A stretch of DNA of 64,000 nt from UBA4055 sp964648295 (GTDB lineage: Bacteria; UBA4055): assembly GCA_964648295.1 (NCBI GenBank), contig CAZYNH010000001.1:1-64000 (forward strand), read 5' to 3'. The notes under the pieces are model-generated. The model was given only the letters and a program-made list of their open reading frames with translations, was not told the origin of the DNA and ran no database searches. The position numbers were made by a program, and so were the translations under genes. Numbering within the stretch: the first letter of the stretch is position 1; each line of letters opens with the position of its first letter. Positions 45,327 through 53,623 of this stretch are shown in pieces.

Positions 45327-45697
45327 CCTCTTTTTTTACTAATATTTTCCGATATTATTTGAATGCATTCTGCTCGTCTGTTCTTAATAAAAGCTTTACT
45401 TTAGACGGAGAAAAGAGTAAATTGCCACATAGGGTTGAAAAGAACTCAGATAAAAAATAAACAAAGGCTAACATTAGAAAAATGGCCTGACCGTGTTATC
45501 TTTACCTTGTGGGCTTTTTTCCATGACCGTTGGACATTTCATGGTTAAAGACTTTTTTGTGGGGGTGGGGGGGATTAACACAATTCTTTATGACCAATTA
45601 AGCCGTTTTTGATACTTTCAAATAATTGGACAGTATCCGATTTTGTGGACACATAGTTAAGCACATTTTTCACGAACTCCTCAGGGCATCAACCACA
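45327..45697 (+). other. Non-coding spacer without recognised gene
   Basis: This AT-rich stretch between two minus-strand units has no credible gene on either strand. It includes a pure G tract broken by one T (45561-45573) and the string GGACAGTATCCGATTTTGTGG near 45628, which I cannot assign. It may be the remains of a decayed element. No clear terminator for the long operon ending at 45698 was found. Confidence 0.5.
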
Positions 45698-46036
45698 TTA
45701 AAAAGTCTCGAATACGCTCCCTATCGGTGTTACATAGCCGCAATAGAGGCATTTTTCAAATTTCGGGTTTAATGATTTTCCGCATTTCCCGCATTTTTTC
45801 ACCCCGAGCCTGAGTTTACCGTCACTCACACCGTCGAGACTGTCCAGCTCTCTTACCCTATCAATAAGCGCGTCCTCGTTTATTCCCCTCTCATTTTTTA
45901 CAAAAGTCCAGACGGCCATAGTAACAAGTTTGAGCCTTTCTAACCTGTCCTGCAGGATCTCGAGCTCGGACTTGCTCGCTCCGTTTTCCTGTTTCTGCGG
46001 CTGATATCCCCCGGGGGGCACAAAACCAATAGGCAT
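45698..46036 (-). CDS. Small zinc-ribbon protein of unknown function
   Basis: A 112-aa protein I do not recognise. The N-terminus is Gly/Pro/Gln-rich (PPGGYQPQKQ); the middle (about 25-60) is helical (LEILQDRLERLKLV); the C-terminus has a zinc ribbon of two knuckles, CGKCGK and CLYCGY, about 12 residues apart. It is 11 nt after the MutL-like gene and ends the minus-strand run. Co-transcription suggests a partner or adaptor, with no further support. Confidence 0.7.
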   Translation of the reverse strand: MPIGFVPPGGYQPQKQENGASKSELEILQDRLERLKLVTMAVWTFVKNERGINEDALIDRVRELDSLDGVSDGKLRLGVKKCGKCGKSLNPKFEKCLYCGYVTPIGSVFETF

Positions 46037-46047
46037 AGATCCTCCGA

Positions 46048-48987
46048 TCAGGAAATTATTACTCTCGGCCTTATAACTCCCGCCCTTATCTGCGTTCTTC
46101 CGTTCACGCTCGCGGTGCGGCCTTCGTTCTTTCTGAAATATTCAATGTATTTTTCGTCCATCGGGACTGAACCGAAACCTGATGTGAGCATGAGAGTGAA
46201 ACCGATCTCCTCTTTTCCCGTCACCGCCACCCCAATCTCTTTTCCGTAAAAATCCACCCAGTCCCTGTTAGGAATTGAAGGAGCGATTATTCCTTTTAAT
46301 TTAAGCTCACGAGCCGTTTCCAGTATCTGTCTGTTCACAGGCCCGGTAAATACGGCGATCGTGCCGGAATGCCTTTCCGTTATACCTACTTTTTCATCGG
46401 CGAAGCTGAGAAGCCCGAAATTTTCTCCTCCGAAACCGATGATGCAGTATGCGTAGGAACCGTTCACCTTAATATCGGCGGTCAGATCTTTGTGAAGCGC
46501 GGTCACACTTCCGTTAACGAACGATCCGAGCCTGAAAGGCTTTGATTTATACTGAACGGAAACAATTCCGGTTTTATAATCTGCCGAAACTATATAACCG
46601 GTCGACGGGGATTTTACACTGAAATGCACTCCTCCGCCCTCTCCCTCGTGCTCTTTTTTCTCGCTCCTGCCGTCAATGATCGAATTCAGAATATCCCTCA
46701 CCGAACTTCCCGTCGTTTTCTGGGCGATTATCTGGCCTTTGAGAACAAAAGAACCTTCCCTGTACTTCAGATATCTGTCCAGATCTTTGGGCTTGATATT
46801 CAATTCTTCGGCTATGTTTATCTCCACCGGATCCCCGCTGTAATCCTGTATCTCCTTGACTACCACCATCCCGTATTTGTCTATCTTAACCACTTCGCCG
46901 CAAACATTAGAATTATAGGTGAACGGAACGGGGGAGCTTTTTTTCTTATAGATGAAAACGGGTGATCCGATTTCAATTTTATCGCCTTTTTTGACCAGCA
47001 GTCCGGATCTGATGTCATCGGCTGACAGTTTTTCTTCTATCCCAACCTGCTTTCTTAAGTCTATCAGATATATTTTGGGAGGATTGAAAAGGTTTTGTCC
47101 GATGATCGTTTCAATATGGACTTTCTCCCCTTTGGACACGAGAAGTTCTCCCTTGTAGGGCAAAGATCTTGATATTTCGAACTCCCCTTCAAATATTTCA
47201 GGCCTGCTCCTTAAAACGCTTCTGCCGATAGAGAGTTCTTTGGGTTCGCCGTAAAGCACTTTGAACAGCTCCGACAGATCGTTCCTTTCGTTTTTTCCCC
47301 TGCAGTCAATAAGTATGCCTGTATCCGTATTGATCTCGAAGACCTTTCCAGAATTTCCGAAAGCGGATCCGCCAGACGCCTCGAATCTGAAATTGCCGCC
47401 TTTTTTAGAGTAAAATACCTCTCCTTTCTTCATGCTTACAGACATATTATGGTCGAGTTCCGATATTTTCACCTCGGCCGATCTGTCCTTTTCCTCAAAT
47501 CCTAAAGAAACCACCGTGCAGACCTTTACAAGCGTCTCTCTTTCATAAGTTTCCGATGCTTTATCCGGGTCAATAAGACTGAGCATTCCGAGGTGGGGCG
47601 ACTTGAAATGCCTGTCCACATAAAGCTCCGTTATTCCGCCGGGTTCAAAACCGCCCGCAAGAGTAAAAATGATGTCCTCTTCCGATGCCGACGAAGATAT
47701 AACCCCTCCCGCGCCGATTATCTTTTTAATATCTGAAAGCTGAAAAACTATATCTTTTTCGGTTGTAAGATTAAAAACCTCCTCGAACGGGTTCAGCTTA
47801 TGCTCCAGTAGCTGCTTTCTGCGCCTGTCGAGAAAACCCATTTTCGAGATCTCCATATTCATGGCTATGTGCTGCTCCCACGCGATCCTTATGCCCTCCG
47901 CCGCGCATGAAAGCTCGAGTATCCTTTCGCCTTTCGTTTTGGGAATATATTCGGGATTGAGCATCTTGTTCGAAATATAGTCTCTCGCGTCATTTTCCGA
48001 TATCAGTCCGCAGACATTCGCTATGATCTTCGTTATGCCTGCCTCTTTCATTACATTCGAAAGGGAATAGCTCATGCCGATATTCGCCGATACAGTCCGG
48101 TTTATTTTGGAGGATATACAGGAAAAAATATCCGTGGTCGCGCCGCCTATATCTACCAGAAGAGTATTTTCGTTATATTTTTCATAGTACTTTTTCAGGA
48201 TCAGCTCCACTCCTGCGGGCGTGGGGAGGATATCTTTTGAAACGCTTTTTTTGACGGCTTTATAACCCGGCGCGTTCTCCATGACATTCTCCATGAACAG
48301 CCTGTGGACGAGTTCTCTGACCGGGCTGAAATTAAAGCTCTCGAGATTCGGCCTTATATTTTCGGTGACATGAACTAAGAAATTCTCGCCGAGTATCTCT
48401 TTAACGAATTCGGCCGCGTCTTTATTTCCGCAGAACACAAGCGGTATCTTTTCCTCCGGCATGAACTTGGAATTCGGTTCCGACAGCGTAAGTATCTCCG
48501 CCTGACGAAGAACTCCCCAGAGCCCTCCTCCGTCTATTCCTCCGGCGAGAAGGATCATATCCGGATGAAGTTCCCTTATCGTTCTCATTTTCTCCATTTC
48601 GGGTATGCCGTCGTCGACCGTGAAAGATCCCGAAATGATAGCTCCGGCGCCGTACGCGGTCGCCTCGACGGCCCTGCCCGTCTCGGACTTCGTCAGACCG
48701 AAAACAAGAGCCTGAAGTCCTCCGCCCGCCGAGCTTGTGGCAAGGAACGGAACGGTTATATTCCCATCACCGGCGGCCAGTTTCATAGCTGACTTTTTTT
48801 CAAGGTCTTTTATTACCTGTCCGAGACCAATATTCACATCCTCATAGGGACGCTCTACAGTTGTTGGGGCGTCGGAAATGGCCCTGAAAAAATAGCCGTC
48901 CTTTCCCTTTTCTAAAAGAAGTCCCTTGGTCGTCGTGCTGCCTATATCGACTATCAGTATATTGTTCTCTTCAGAAAAATGCCTCAT
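46048..48987 (-). CDS. MutL/GlmL-like ATPase with long C-terminal extension
   Basis: A 979-aa protein. The first half (about 1-470) is an actin-fold ATPase of the glutamate mutase accessory MutL/GlmL family: IVDIGSTTTKGLLL, ATSSAGGGLQ, LAGGIDGGG, LVDIGGATTDIFS and GAGGVISS. Such proteins sit with B12-dependent mutases and may reactivate them. The remaining 500 residues are beta-rich segments resembling repeated barrel-sandwich folds (GELLVSKGEKV, GLLVKKGDKIEIG, SFVLKGQIIAQ). Usual GlmL is about 460 aa, so this is double length. No mutase gene is in the window. GGGAGG before the ATG; 32 nt after the thioesterase gene. Confidence 0.78.
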   Translation of the reverse strand: MRHFSEENNILIVDIGSTTTKGLLLEKGKDGYFFRAISDAPTTVERPYEDVNIGLGQVIKDLEKKSAMKLAAGDGNITVPFLATSSAGGGLQALVFGLTKSETGRAVEATAYGAGAIISGSFTVDDGIPEMEKMRTIRELHPDMILLAGGIDGGGLWGVLRQAEILTLSEPNSKFMPEEKIPLVFCGNKDAAEFVKEILGENFLVHVTENIRPNLESFNFSPVRELVHRLFMENVMENAPGYKAVKKSVSKDILPTPAGVELILKKYYEKYNENTLLVDIGGATTDIFSCISSKINRTVSANIGMSYSLSNVMKEAGITKIIANVCGLISENDARDYISNKMLNPEYIPKTKGERILELSCAAEGIRIAWEQHIAMNMEISKMGFLDRRRKQLLEHKLNPFEEVFNLTTEKDIVFQLSDIKKIIGAGGVISSSASEEDIIFTLAGGFEPGGITELYVDRHFKSPHLGMLSLIDPDKASETYERETLVKVCTVVSLGFEEKDRSAEVKISELDHNMSVSMKKGEVFYSKKGGNFRFEASGGSAFGNSGKVFEINTDTGILIDCRGKNERNDLSELFKVLYGEPKELSIGRSVLRSRPEIFEGEFEISRSLPYKGELLVSKGEKVHIETIIGQNLFNPPKIYLIDLRKQVGIEEKLSADDIRSGLLVKKGDKIEIGSPVFIYKKKSSPVPFTYNSNVCGEVVKIDKYGMVVVKEIQDYSGDPVEINIAEELNIKPKDLDRYLKYREGSFVLKGQIIAQKTTGSSVRDILNSIIDGRSEKKEHEGEGGGVHFSVKSPSTGYIVSADYKTGIVSVQYKSKPFRLGSFVNGSVTALHKDLTADIKVNGSYAYCIIGFGGENFGLLSFADEKVGITERHSGTIAVFTGPVNRQILETARELKLKGIIAPSIPNRDWVDFYGKEIGVAVTGKEEIGFTLMLTSGFGSVPMDEKYIEYFRKNEGRTASVNGRTQIRAGVIRPRVIIS

Positions 48988-49019
48988 GACAGCCTCCCGG
49001 CTCTTAAGATATGGTATTT

Positions 49020-49409
49020 TTATATTATGAATACTTTTGTTTCGGCCGAAGCACAGACGATCCCGTCATAAAAAAGTTCCGCATGCACAGTTACCATTTT
49101 GCGCCTGATCTCGACGACTTTTGCCTTGAGCTCGAGTTCTTTTTCGGTCGGTACCGGTTTTTTGAACTTGACGTTTATCTCGGCCGTGACACCCTTGAGA
49201 GAAATATTCCTGCAGGCATAGATACTGACTTCGTCTAAAAGCGTCGAGATTATTCCTCCGTGCACCATTCCTTTCCATCCCTGGAATCTTGAGGGAACTG
49301 TGATCCTGCAGAGGCTGGTGTTGTCGTCAGCAGCAGATATCTCCGCATGCAAGCCTGTCTCGTTAAGATCCCCGCAGGCGAAACAGAATTTGTCATCCTC
49401 TACTCTCAT
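49020..49409 (-). CDS. Hotdog-fold (PaaI-type) thioesterase
   Basis: This 129-aa acyl-CoA or acyl-ACP thioesterase-like protein has the motif GWKGMVHGGIISTLLDEV, the HGG(x) and catalytic Asp/Glu region of the PaaI/YbgC superfamily. The N-terminus has a CFACG pair. It overlaps the GGGPS gene by ATGA; an acyl-group role beside a lipid enzyme is plausible but unproved. Confidence 0.82.
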   Translation of the reverse strand: MRVEDDKFCFACGDLNETGLHAEISAADDNTSLCRITVPSRFQGWKGMVHGGIISTLLDEVSIYACRNISLKGVTAEINVKFKKPVPTEKELELKAKVVEIRRKMVTVHAELFYDGIVCASAETKVFII

Positions 49410-50152
49410 CTTACCGACTCCGCGAATTTCCTTACAGCCTCCGGGTCTTCCGATCTCTCAAGCACATTGCCGATCACAACAAAATCTGCGCCGGCATCAA
49501 CAAGTGTTTTTGCGTATTCCGGAGTTCTGATGCCTCCGCCGACGATCACCGGAACGGTCACTTCCTGCCTGACAGCCGTTATAATCTCAGGCGATACCGG
49601 ATTTTTCGCCCCGCTGCCGGCTTCCAGATAGACATACCTCATGCCGATCATTTCTCCGGCGAGTGCGTGAGCAACAATGTTGGGAATGTTTGAAGCTGGC
49701 AGCGGCTGTGTGCGGCTCACTCTTTCCACGGATGTGCGGTATCCGCATTCGATCAGCAGGTACGCCGTCGGGATCACCTTAAGACCCGTTTTTTTAACAA
49801 AAGGCGCTGCCTTGACATGATGTTCTATGAGAAAATCAGGATTTCTTCCGCTTATAAGCGTTATAAAAAGTATTCCGTCAGCATTGGGCGTTACCTGCTC
49901 GGATGAGCCGGGAAAAAGTATCAGCGGTATTTTAGCGCTTTCTTTTATGATCTTTGCCGTTTCATGAATACTGTTCTTTACAGGCTGACTACTTCCTAAA
50001 AGAAAAGCGTCCGCCCCCTGCTTTTCATACTCTTTTACTTTACCGGCTATATCTTCATGACGGATCTTGTCGGGGTCAATAAGAACTATGAGTCCCGCTC
50101 TGTAACCGGATTTTTTATCAAGGAGTCCGTTCATATCATTTTTTCCTGACAA
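49406..50152 (-). CDS. Geranylgeranylglyceryl/heptaprenylglyceryl phosphate synthase (GGGPS)
   Basis: A 248-aa TIM-barrel prenyltransferase joining a polyprenyl diphosphate to glycerol-1-phosphate. Motifs: VLIDPDK, AFLLGSS, ITLISGRNPDFLI, YLEAGSGA and VIVGGGIRTPEYA, the last two binding phosphate. This set is that of the bacterial FCB-group members. The start at 50152 overlaps the LysM gene by 17 nt; ATG 50134 is an alternative that avoids overlap. Prenyl chain length cannot be read from the sequence. In FCB bacteria such genes have been linked to possible archaeal-type ether lipids. Confidence 0.88.
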   Translation of the reverse strand: MSGKNDMNGLLDKKSGYRAGLIVLIDPDKIRHEDIAGKVKEYEKQGADAFLLGSSQPVKNSIHETAKIIKESAKIPLILFPGSSEQVTPNADGILFITLISGRNPDFLIEHHVKAAPFVKKTGLKVIPTAYLLIECGYRTSVERVSRTQPLPASNIPNIVAHALAGEMIGMRYVYLEAGSGAKNPVSPEIITAVRQEVTVPVIVGGGIRTPEYAKTLVDAGADFVVIGNVLERSEDPEAVRKFAESVR

Positions 50153-51611
50153 TGTATTTTCTGCCTTTAAAGATCGTGCTGGAAGTCATATCGTTTATTT
50201 TCTTAAAATCGCTTTCCGTCATTTTGAACATCGATGTTATTTTCCCTATTGAATCGCCGCTTTTAGCCACATAATACTGGAAATTATCACCCTGAACATA
50301 AAGCGTCATTCCGGGGTAAAGGTATTTTTTTGCCGTATCCTTGGGATTCCATTTTTTCAGATCGGAAACCGAAACCCTGAAAAGCTCTGCTATCTTGTCC
50401 AGATTATCGCCTTTTTTAACTTTGTACATTATCCTTATGAACGATTTTGAATAATCTGGTCTGCCGGATTGCGTCTCGGTAACTTTTTGAGGGGCGGTGA
50501 ATTTTGCGGGATTCTTTATATAATTCTCATAGGAAGCAAAGTATGCCTGCTCACCTGTTCCCGTTATATCCGCGCTGCCGAATTCATGATCCTCAGGATT
50601 GGATAAAATGACAGTCATTGCCAGAAACCCGGCAAAATTATCCGTATAAATATCACTTCTCAGGTCTTTTTTTTCGAAATTGTACTTACCGCCTTCAAGT
50701 ATGGTCGCTATCACATTGAAGTGGTTGTTCTTTGAGGAAAGTTCTTTAAGCTTCTTCATGACCATGGCGGTGGACGCACCGGTATCGTTCCTGAAACTCC
50801 TGAATTCCTTAATATTTTCCACCCTCCAGATGCTTCCGTTCTTTGTGCCCTCATAAAAAGATGTCATAACTGCTGGAATATATGCGTAGATCTCGTTCAG
50901 TCCGTTCTCTTTCAGCTTTGTTTTCAGAAATTTTATATATTTCTGCGATCTGATGTAAGTCTCCTTTACGCCTATCCTGTCGCTCAGATAGTTCTCGTAG
51001 TTTTCGTATACCGATCTTACAAATTCGTCGGATGCGGGCTTTGCTGAATCTGACAATATATTTGAAACTTTCTCCGTTAAGTATAGAAAGCCCGGGTTGT
51101 TCTGCCTGACTTTCAATGCCTCTGTTTTTTCTATTACAAGCTCGTTCGATCCTTCATCCTTTGCAAAAAGTGACTCGTCTGTGTAAAGTGAATTGTACAG
51201 ATCGAATATATTTACGCCGGAATTCTTAATGCCCTGATTGCTGAACTCGTTCCAGAAATCCTGAAGCATCGCTGAATCGGACACTTTTCTATCCCCGTAA
51301 AGATACTCGAGCGATTCTAAAAGGTTATCAAAAAGTATCTTGGCGGCCAGCAGCTCACCGTTCCTGTAGTATCCCAGAAGATCGATGAACTTACGCTCGC
51401 AATTGTCCAGCACCTCATCTTTGTATATCTCGATTATTCTGGTATTCCCCGGGTCCTCTATTATCAGTACATCGCCGGGCTCCAGCGATATCTCGTCCCT
51501 GACAGGGGCGGGAGACTGCCTGTCAGGGTTTCTTGCTTTACCCAGAGGAGAAACCGGCGCGCATGATACCAGCGATATGATAAACAGGCACATAAGGCTT
51601 TTAAAGAACAT
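50136..51611 (-). CDS. LysM lipoprotein with degenerate transglycosylase-like domain
   Basis: A 491-aa predicted lipoprotein: signal peptide with lipobox LVSC (Cys 17). The middle (about 225-370) resembles MltD-type lytic transglycosylases (EIYAYIPAVMTSFYEG, WRVENIKEF, a later helical repeat). The catalytic Glu expected in the vESxf segment is replaced (VMTSF), so hydrolysis is doubtful. Two C-terminal LysM domains follow (about 394-440: YKVKKGDNLDKIAELFRVS; 446-490: YYVAKSGDSIGKITSMFKMT). A peptidoglycan-binding envelope role is likely. Thirty-eight nt after eno. Confidence 0.75.
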   Translation of the reverse strand: MFFKSLMCLFIISLVSCAPVSPLGKARNPDRQSPAPVRDEISLEPGDVLIIEDPGNTRIIEIYKDEVLDNCERKFIDLLGYYRNGELLAAKILFDNLLESLEYLYGDRKVSDSAMLQDFWNEFSNQGIKNSGVNIFDLYNSLYTDESLFAKDEGSNELVIEKTEALKVRQNNPGFLYLTEKVSNILSDSAKPASDEFVRSVYENYENYLSDRIGVKETYIRSQKYIKFLKTKLKENGLNEIYAYIPAVMTSFYEGTKNGSIWRVENIKEFRSFRNDTGASTAMVMKKLKELSSKNNHFNVIATILEGGKYNFEKKDLRSDIYTDNFAGFLAMTVILSNPEDHEFGSADITGTGEQAYFASYENYIKNPAKFTAPQKVTETQSGRPDYSKSFIRIMYKVKKGDNLDKIAELFRVSVSDLKKWNPKDTAKKYLYPGMTLYVQGDNFQYYVAKSGDSIGKITSMFKMTESDFKKINDMTSSTIFKGRKYIVRKK

Positions 51612-51649
51612 GGTAATTAACAGTCTCCGGATAATCCTTCCTCCAAAAA

Positions 51650-52951
51650 TTATTTTTTAACCTTTGTTATATTCCTGTTCCTTAGGTCGAGACCGAAAAC
51701 TGACGCCGTTCCGAGCTCTTCCTCTATCCTTAACAGCTGGTTGTATTTCGCTATCCTGTCGGTTCTGCATAGAGAGCCTGTTTTTATCTGACCTGTGTTT
51801 ACTGCCACGGCAAGATCGGCGATGAACGGGTCTTCAGTTTCTCCGGACCTGTGTGAAATAACGGCTGTATATCCGGCTTTATATGCTGTTTCAATGCATT
51901 CTAAAGTTTCGGTGACCGTTCCTATCTGGTTAAGTTTTATCAGTATCGAGTTCGCCACTTTTTTCTCGAACCCCATGTTCAGCCTGCCTATGTTTGTTAC
52001 GAATATATCGTCGCCGACCAGCTGAATATCTCTTCCAAGCTTGTCCGTTATCATCTTCCAGCCTTCCCAATCGTCTTCCGCCATCCCGTCCTCTATAGAG
52101 AAAATGGGATATTTTTTTACAAGCTTTATGTAGTAGTCGACCATCTGAACCGGGCTGAGTTTCTTTTTCTCGGAATCCAGATTGTATTTCCTTGCTTTTT
52201 TATCATAGAACTCGCTCGCGGCAGGATCAAGAGCTATAAGGACCTGCTCACCCGGTTTGTATCCGGCGCCCGCTATAGCCTCCATGATCAACTCGAGCGC
52301 TTCCTCGTTGGATCTCAGGTTAGGCGCAAAACCGCCTTCGTCTCCCACTGCGGTGCTCAGTCCTTTCTTCTTCAGTATTCCCTTTAGCGTGTGAAAAATC
52401 TCCGCCCCCATTCTGAGCGATTCTCTGAAATTTTCCGCTCCGTAAGGCACGATCATGAATTCCTGAAGATCAACATTGTTGTCCGCGTGTGAACCGCCGT
52501 TCATAATGTTCATCATGGGGACGGGTATTCTTTTGGCATTCACGCCTCCGAGGTACTGATAAAGCTGAAGGCCTCTCGACTCGGCGGCGGCCCTGGCCAC
52601 GGCCATGGAGACGCCGAGAATGGCGTTCGCACCGAGCTTGACCTTGTTGGGCGTTCCGTCCAGTTCGATCATCAGCTTGTCTATAGCTGTCTGTTCCGTG
52701 GAAAAATATCCGATTATCTCCGGCGCTATGACCTCATTTACATTTTTTACGGCCTTAAGAACCCCTTTACCCATATAACGCTTTTTATCGCCGTCCCTTA
52801 ATTCGCAGGCTTCGTGTTCGCCTGTAGAAGCTCCTGAAGGAACTATAGCTTTTCCTCTGCTTCCGTCCTGCAGATAAACCTCCACCTCTACTGTAGGATT
52901 CCCTCTTGAATCGAGAACCTCTCTTCCAAACACATCAATAATTTCGGGCAT
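51650..52951 (-). CDS. eno: Enolase
   Basis: A 433-aa glycolytic enolase (2-phosphoglycerate to PEP and water). It carries GNPTVEVEV, PSGASTGEHEA, GDEGGFAPN, the catalytic Lys region NSILIKLNQIGT and SHRSGETED. It is complete, with AAGGAG before the ATG. It is 18 nt after the CvpA-like gene. Its product PEP and the PPDK_N proteins are in the same window, but not in the same operon. Confidence 0.98.
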   Translation of the reverse strand: MPEIIDVFGREVLDSRGNPTVEVEVYLQDGSRGKAIVPSGASTGEHEACELRDGDKKRYMGKGVLKAVKNVNEVIAPEIIGYFSTEQTAIDKLMIELDGTPNKVKLGANAILGVSMAVARAAAESRGLQLYQYLGGVNAKRIPVPMMNIMNGGSHADNNVDLQEFMIVPYGAENFRESLRMGAEIFHTLKGILKKKGLSTAVGDEGGFAPNLRSNEEALELIMEAIAGAGYKPGEQVLIALDPAASEFYDKKARKYNLDSEKKKLSPVQMVDYYIKLVKKYPIFSIEDGMAEDDWEGWKMITDKLGRDIQLVGDDIFVTNIGRLNMGFEKKVANSILIKLNQIGTVTETLECIETAYKAGYTAVISHRSGETEDPFIADLAVAVNTGQIKTGSLCRTDRIAKYNQLLRIEEELGTASVFGLDLRNRNITKVKK

Positions 52952-52969
52952 AGATCACTCCTTATATTT

Positions 52970-53623
52970 TTATTTCTTTTTTCCCGTTTCCTTACTCTTT
53001 TCCTCCTGAACGGGCTTTGGAGGCGCTTCGGTATAGTTCCTCTCTGTCCAGCTTACATAACCCGCCAGAATACTTGTGTCTTCCTGAAGAAGGGCTTTTT
53101 TACCCTGATACAGATCGGAGACGCCTGATGAACTCGCTTTTTTGTATACTTTGAATATTGAGTATCTGTAGTACTCGATCGAATTCTCCATGGCGCTGTT
53201 GGCAATATTCTCCTTTACATTCATCGTGACCGCTTTCGGCAGGACGATATCAGCAAAGCTTAAAGCATAGAGCATTATAACTGCCATAATTATCACGAAT
53301 CCCCTTACGGCACCGGTTATAAAACCCAGTACCAGGTCTGAAGATGTATATTCATATTCAGGTATCTTTGCTATCTTGCCGTATACGATCGTCGCTATCA
53401 TGAAAACGATGATCAGCCCGAAGACAACTCCGATTATCGCCGCGAGAGTTTCAGGAACAAGATCCGCAAGAAAGCCTTTAATAAGCTCTGCCGGCTTGGG
53501 CATTATAGCCAGGGTGAATACTATTCTCTCAAGCGCGAATTTGTAGTTCACCACTCCCCGTGATTTGCCGTTGATCCCCAGCATGAACATTACGATCAGG
53601 ATCATAAAAGGCATCAGATTCAT
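52970..53623 (-). CDS. CvpA-family membrane protein
   Basis: This 217-aa protein has about four membrane helices, including the CvpA-like segment ETLAAIIGVVFGLIIVFMIAT and a loop of small residues (GFITGAVRGFVII). The C-terminus is soluble and lysine-rich. The family is associated with envelope or colicin-like functions, with little mechanism known. It overlaps the McsB-like gene by ATGA. Confidence 0.7.
   Translation of the reverse strand: MNLMPFMILIVMFMLGINGKSRGVVNYKFALERIVFTLAIMPKPAELIKGFLADLVPETLAAIIGVVFGLIIVFMIATIVYGKIAKIPEYEYTSSDLVLGFITGAVRGFVIIMAVIMLYALSFADIVLPKAVTMNVKENIANSAMENSIEYYRYSIFKVYKKASSSGVSDLYQGKKALLQEDTSILAGYVSWTERNYTEAPPKPVQEEKSKETGKKK

Noticed and set aside
45188..45460. 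A 90-codon plus-strand frame over the BNR-like gene promoter.
   Set aside because: It overlaps the consensus minus-strand promoter and the gene's signal peptide, and its translation has no recognisable features.
45610..45660. Possible insertion-sequence end (GGACAGTATCCGATTTTGTGG).
   Set aside because: No transposase, matching inverted end or target duplication was found nearby.
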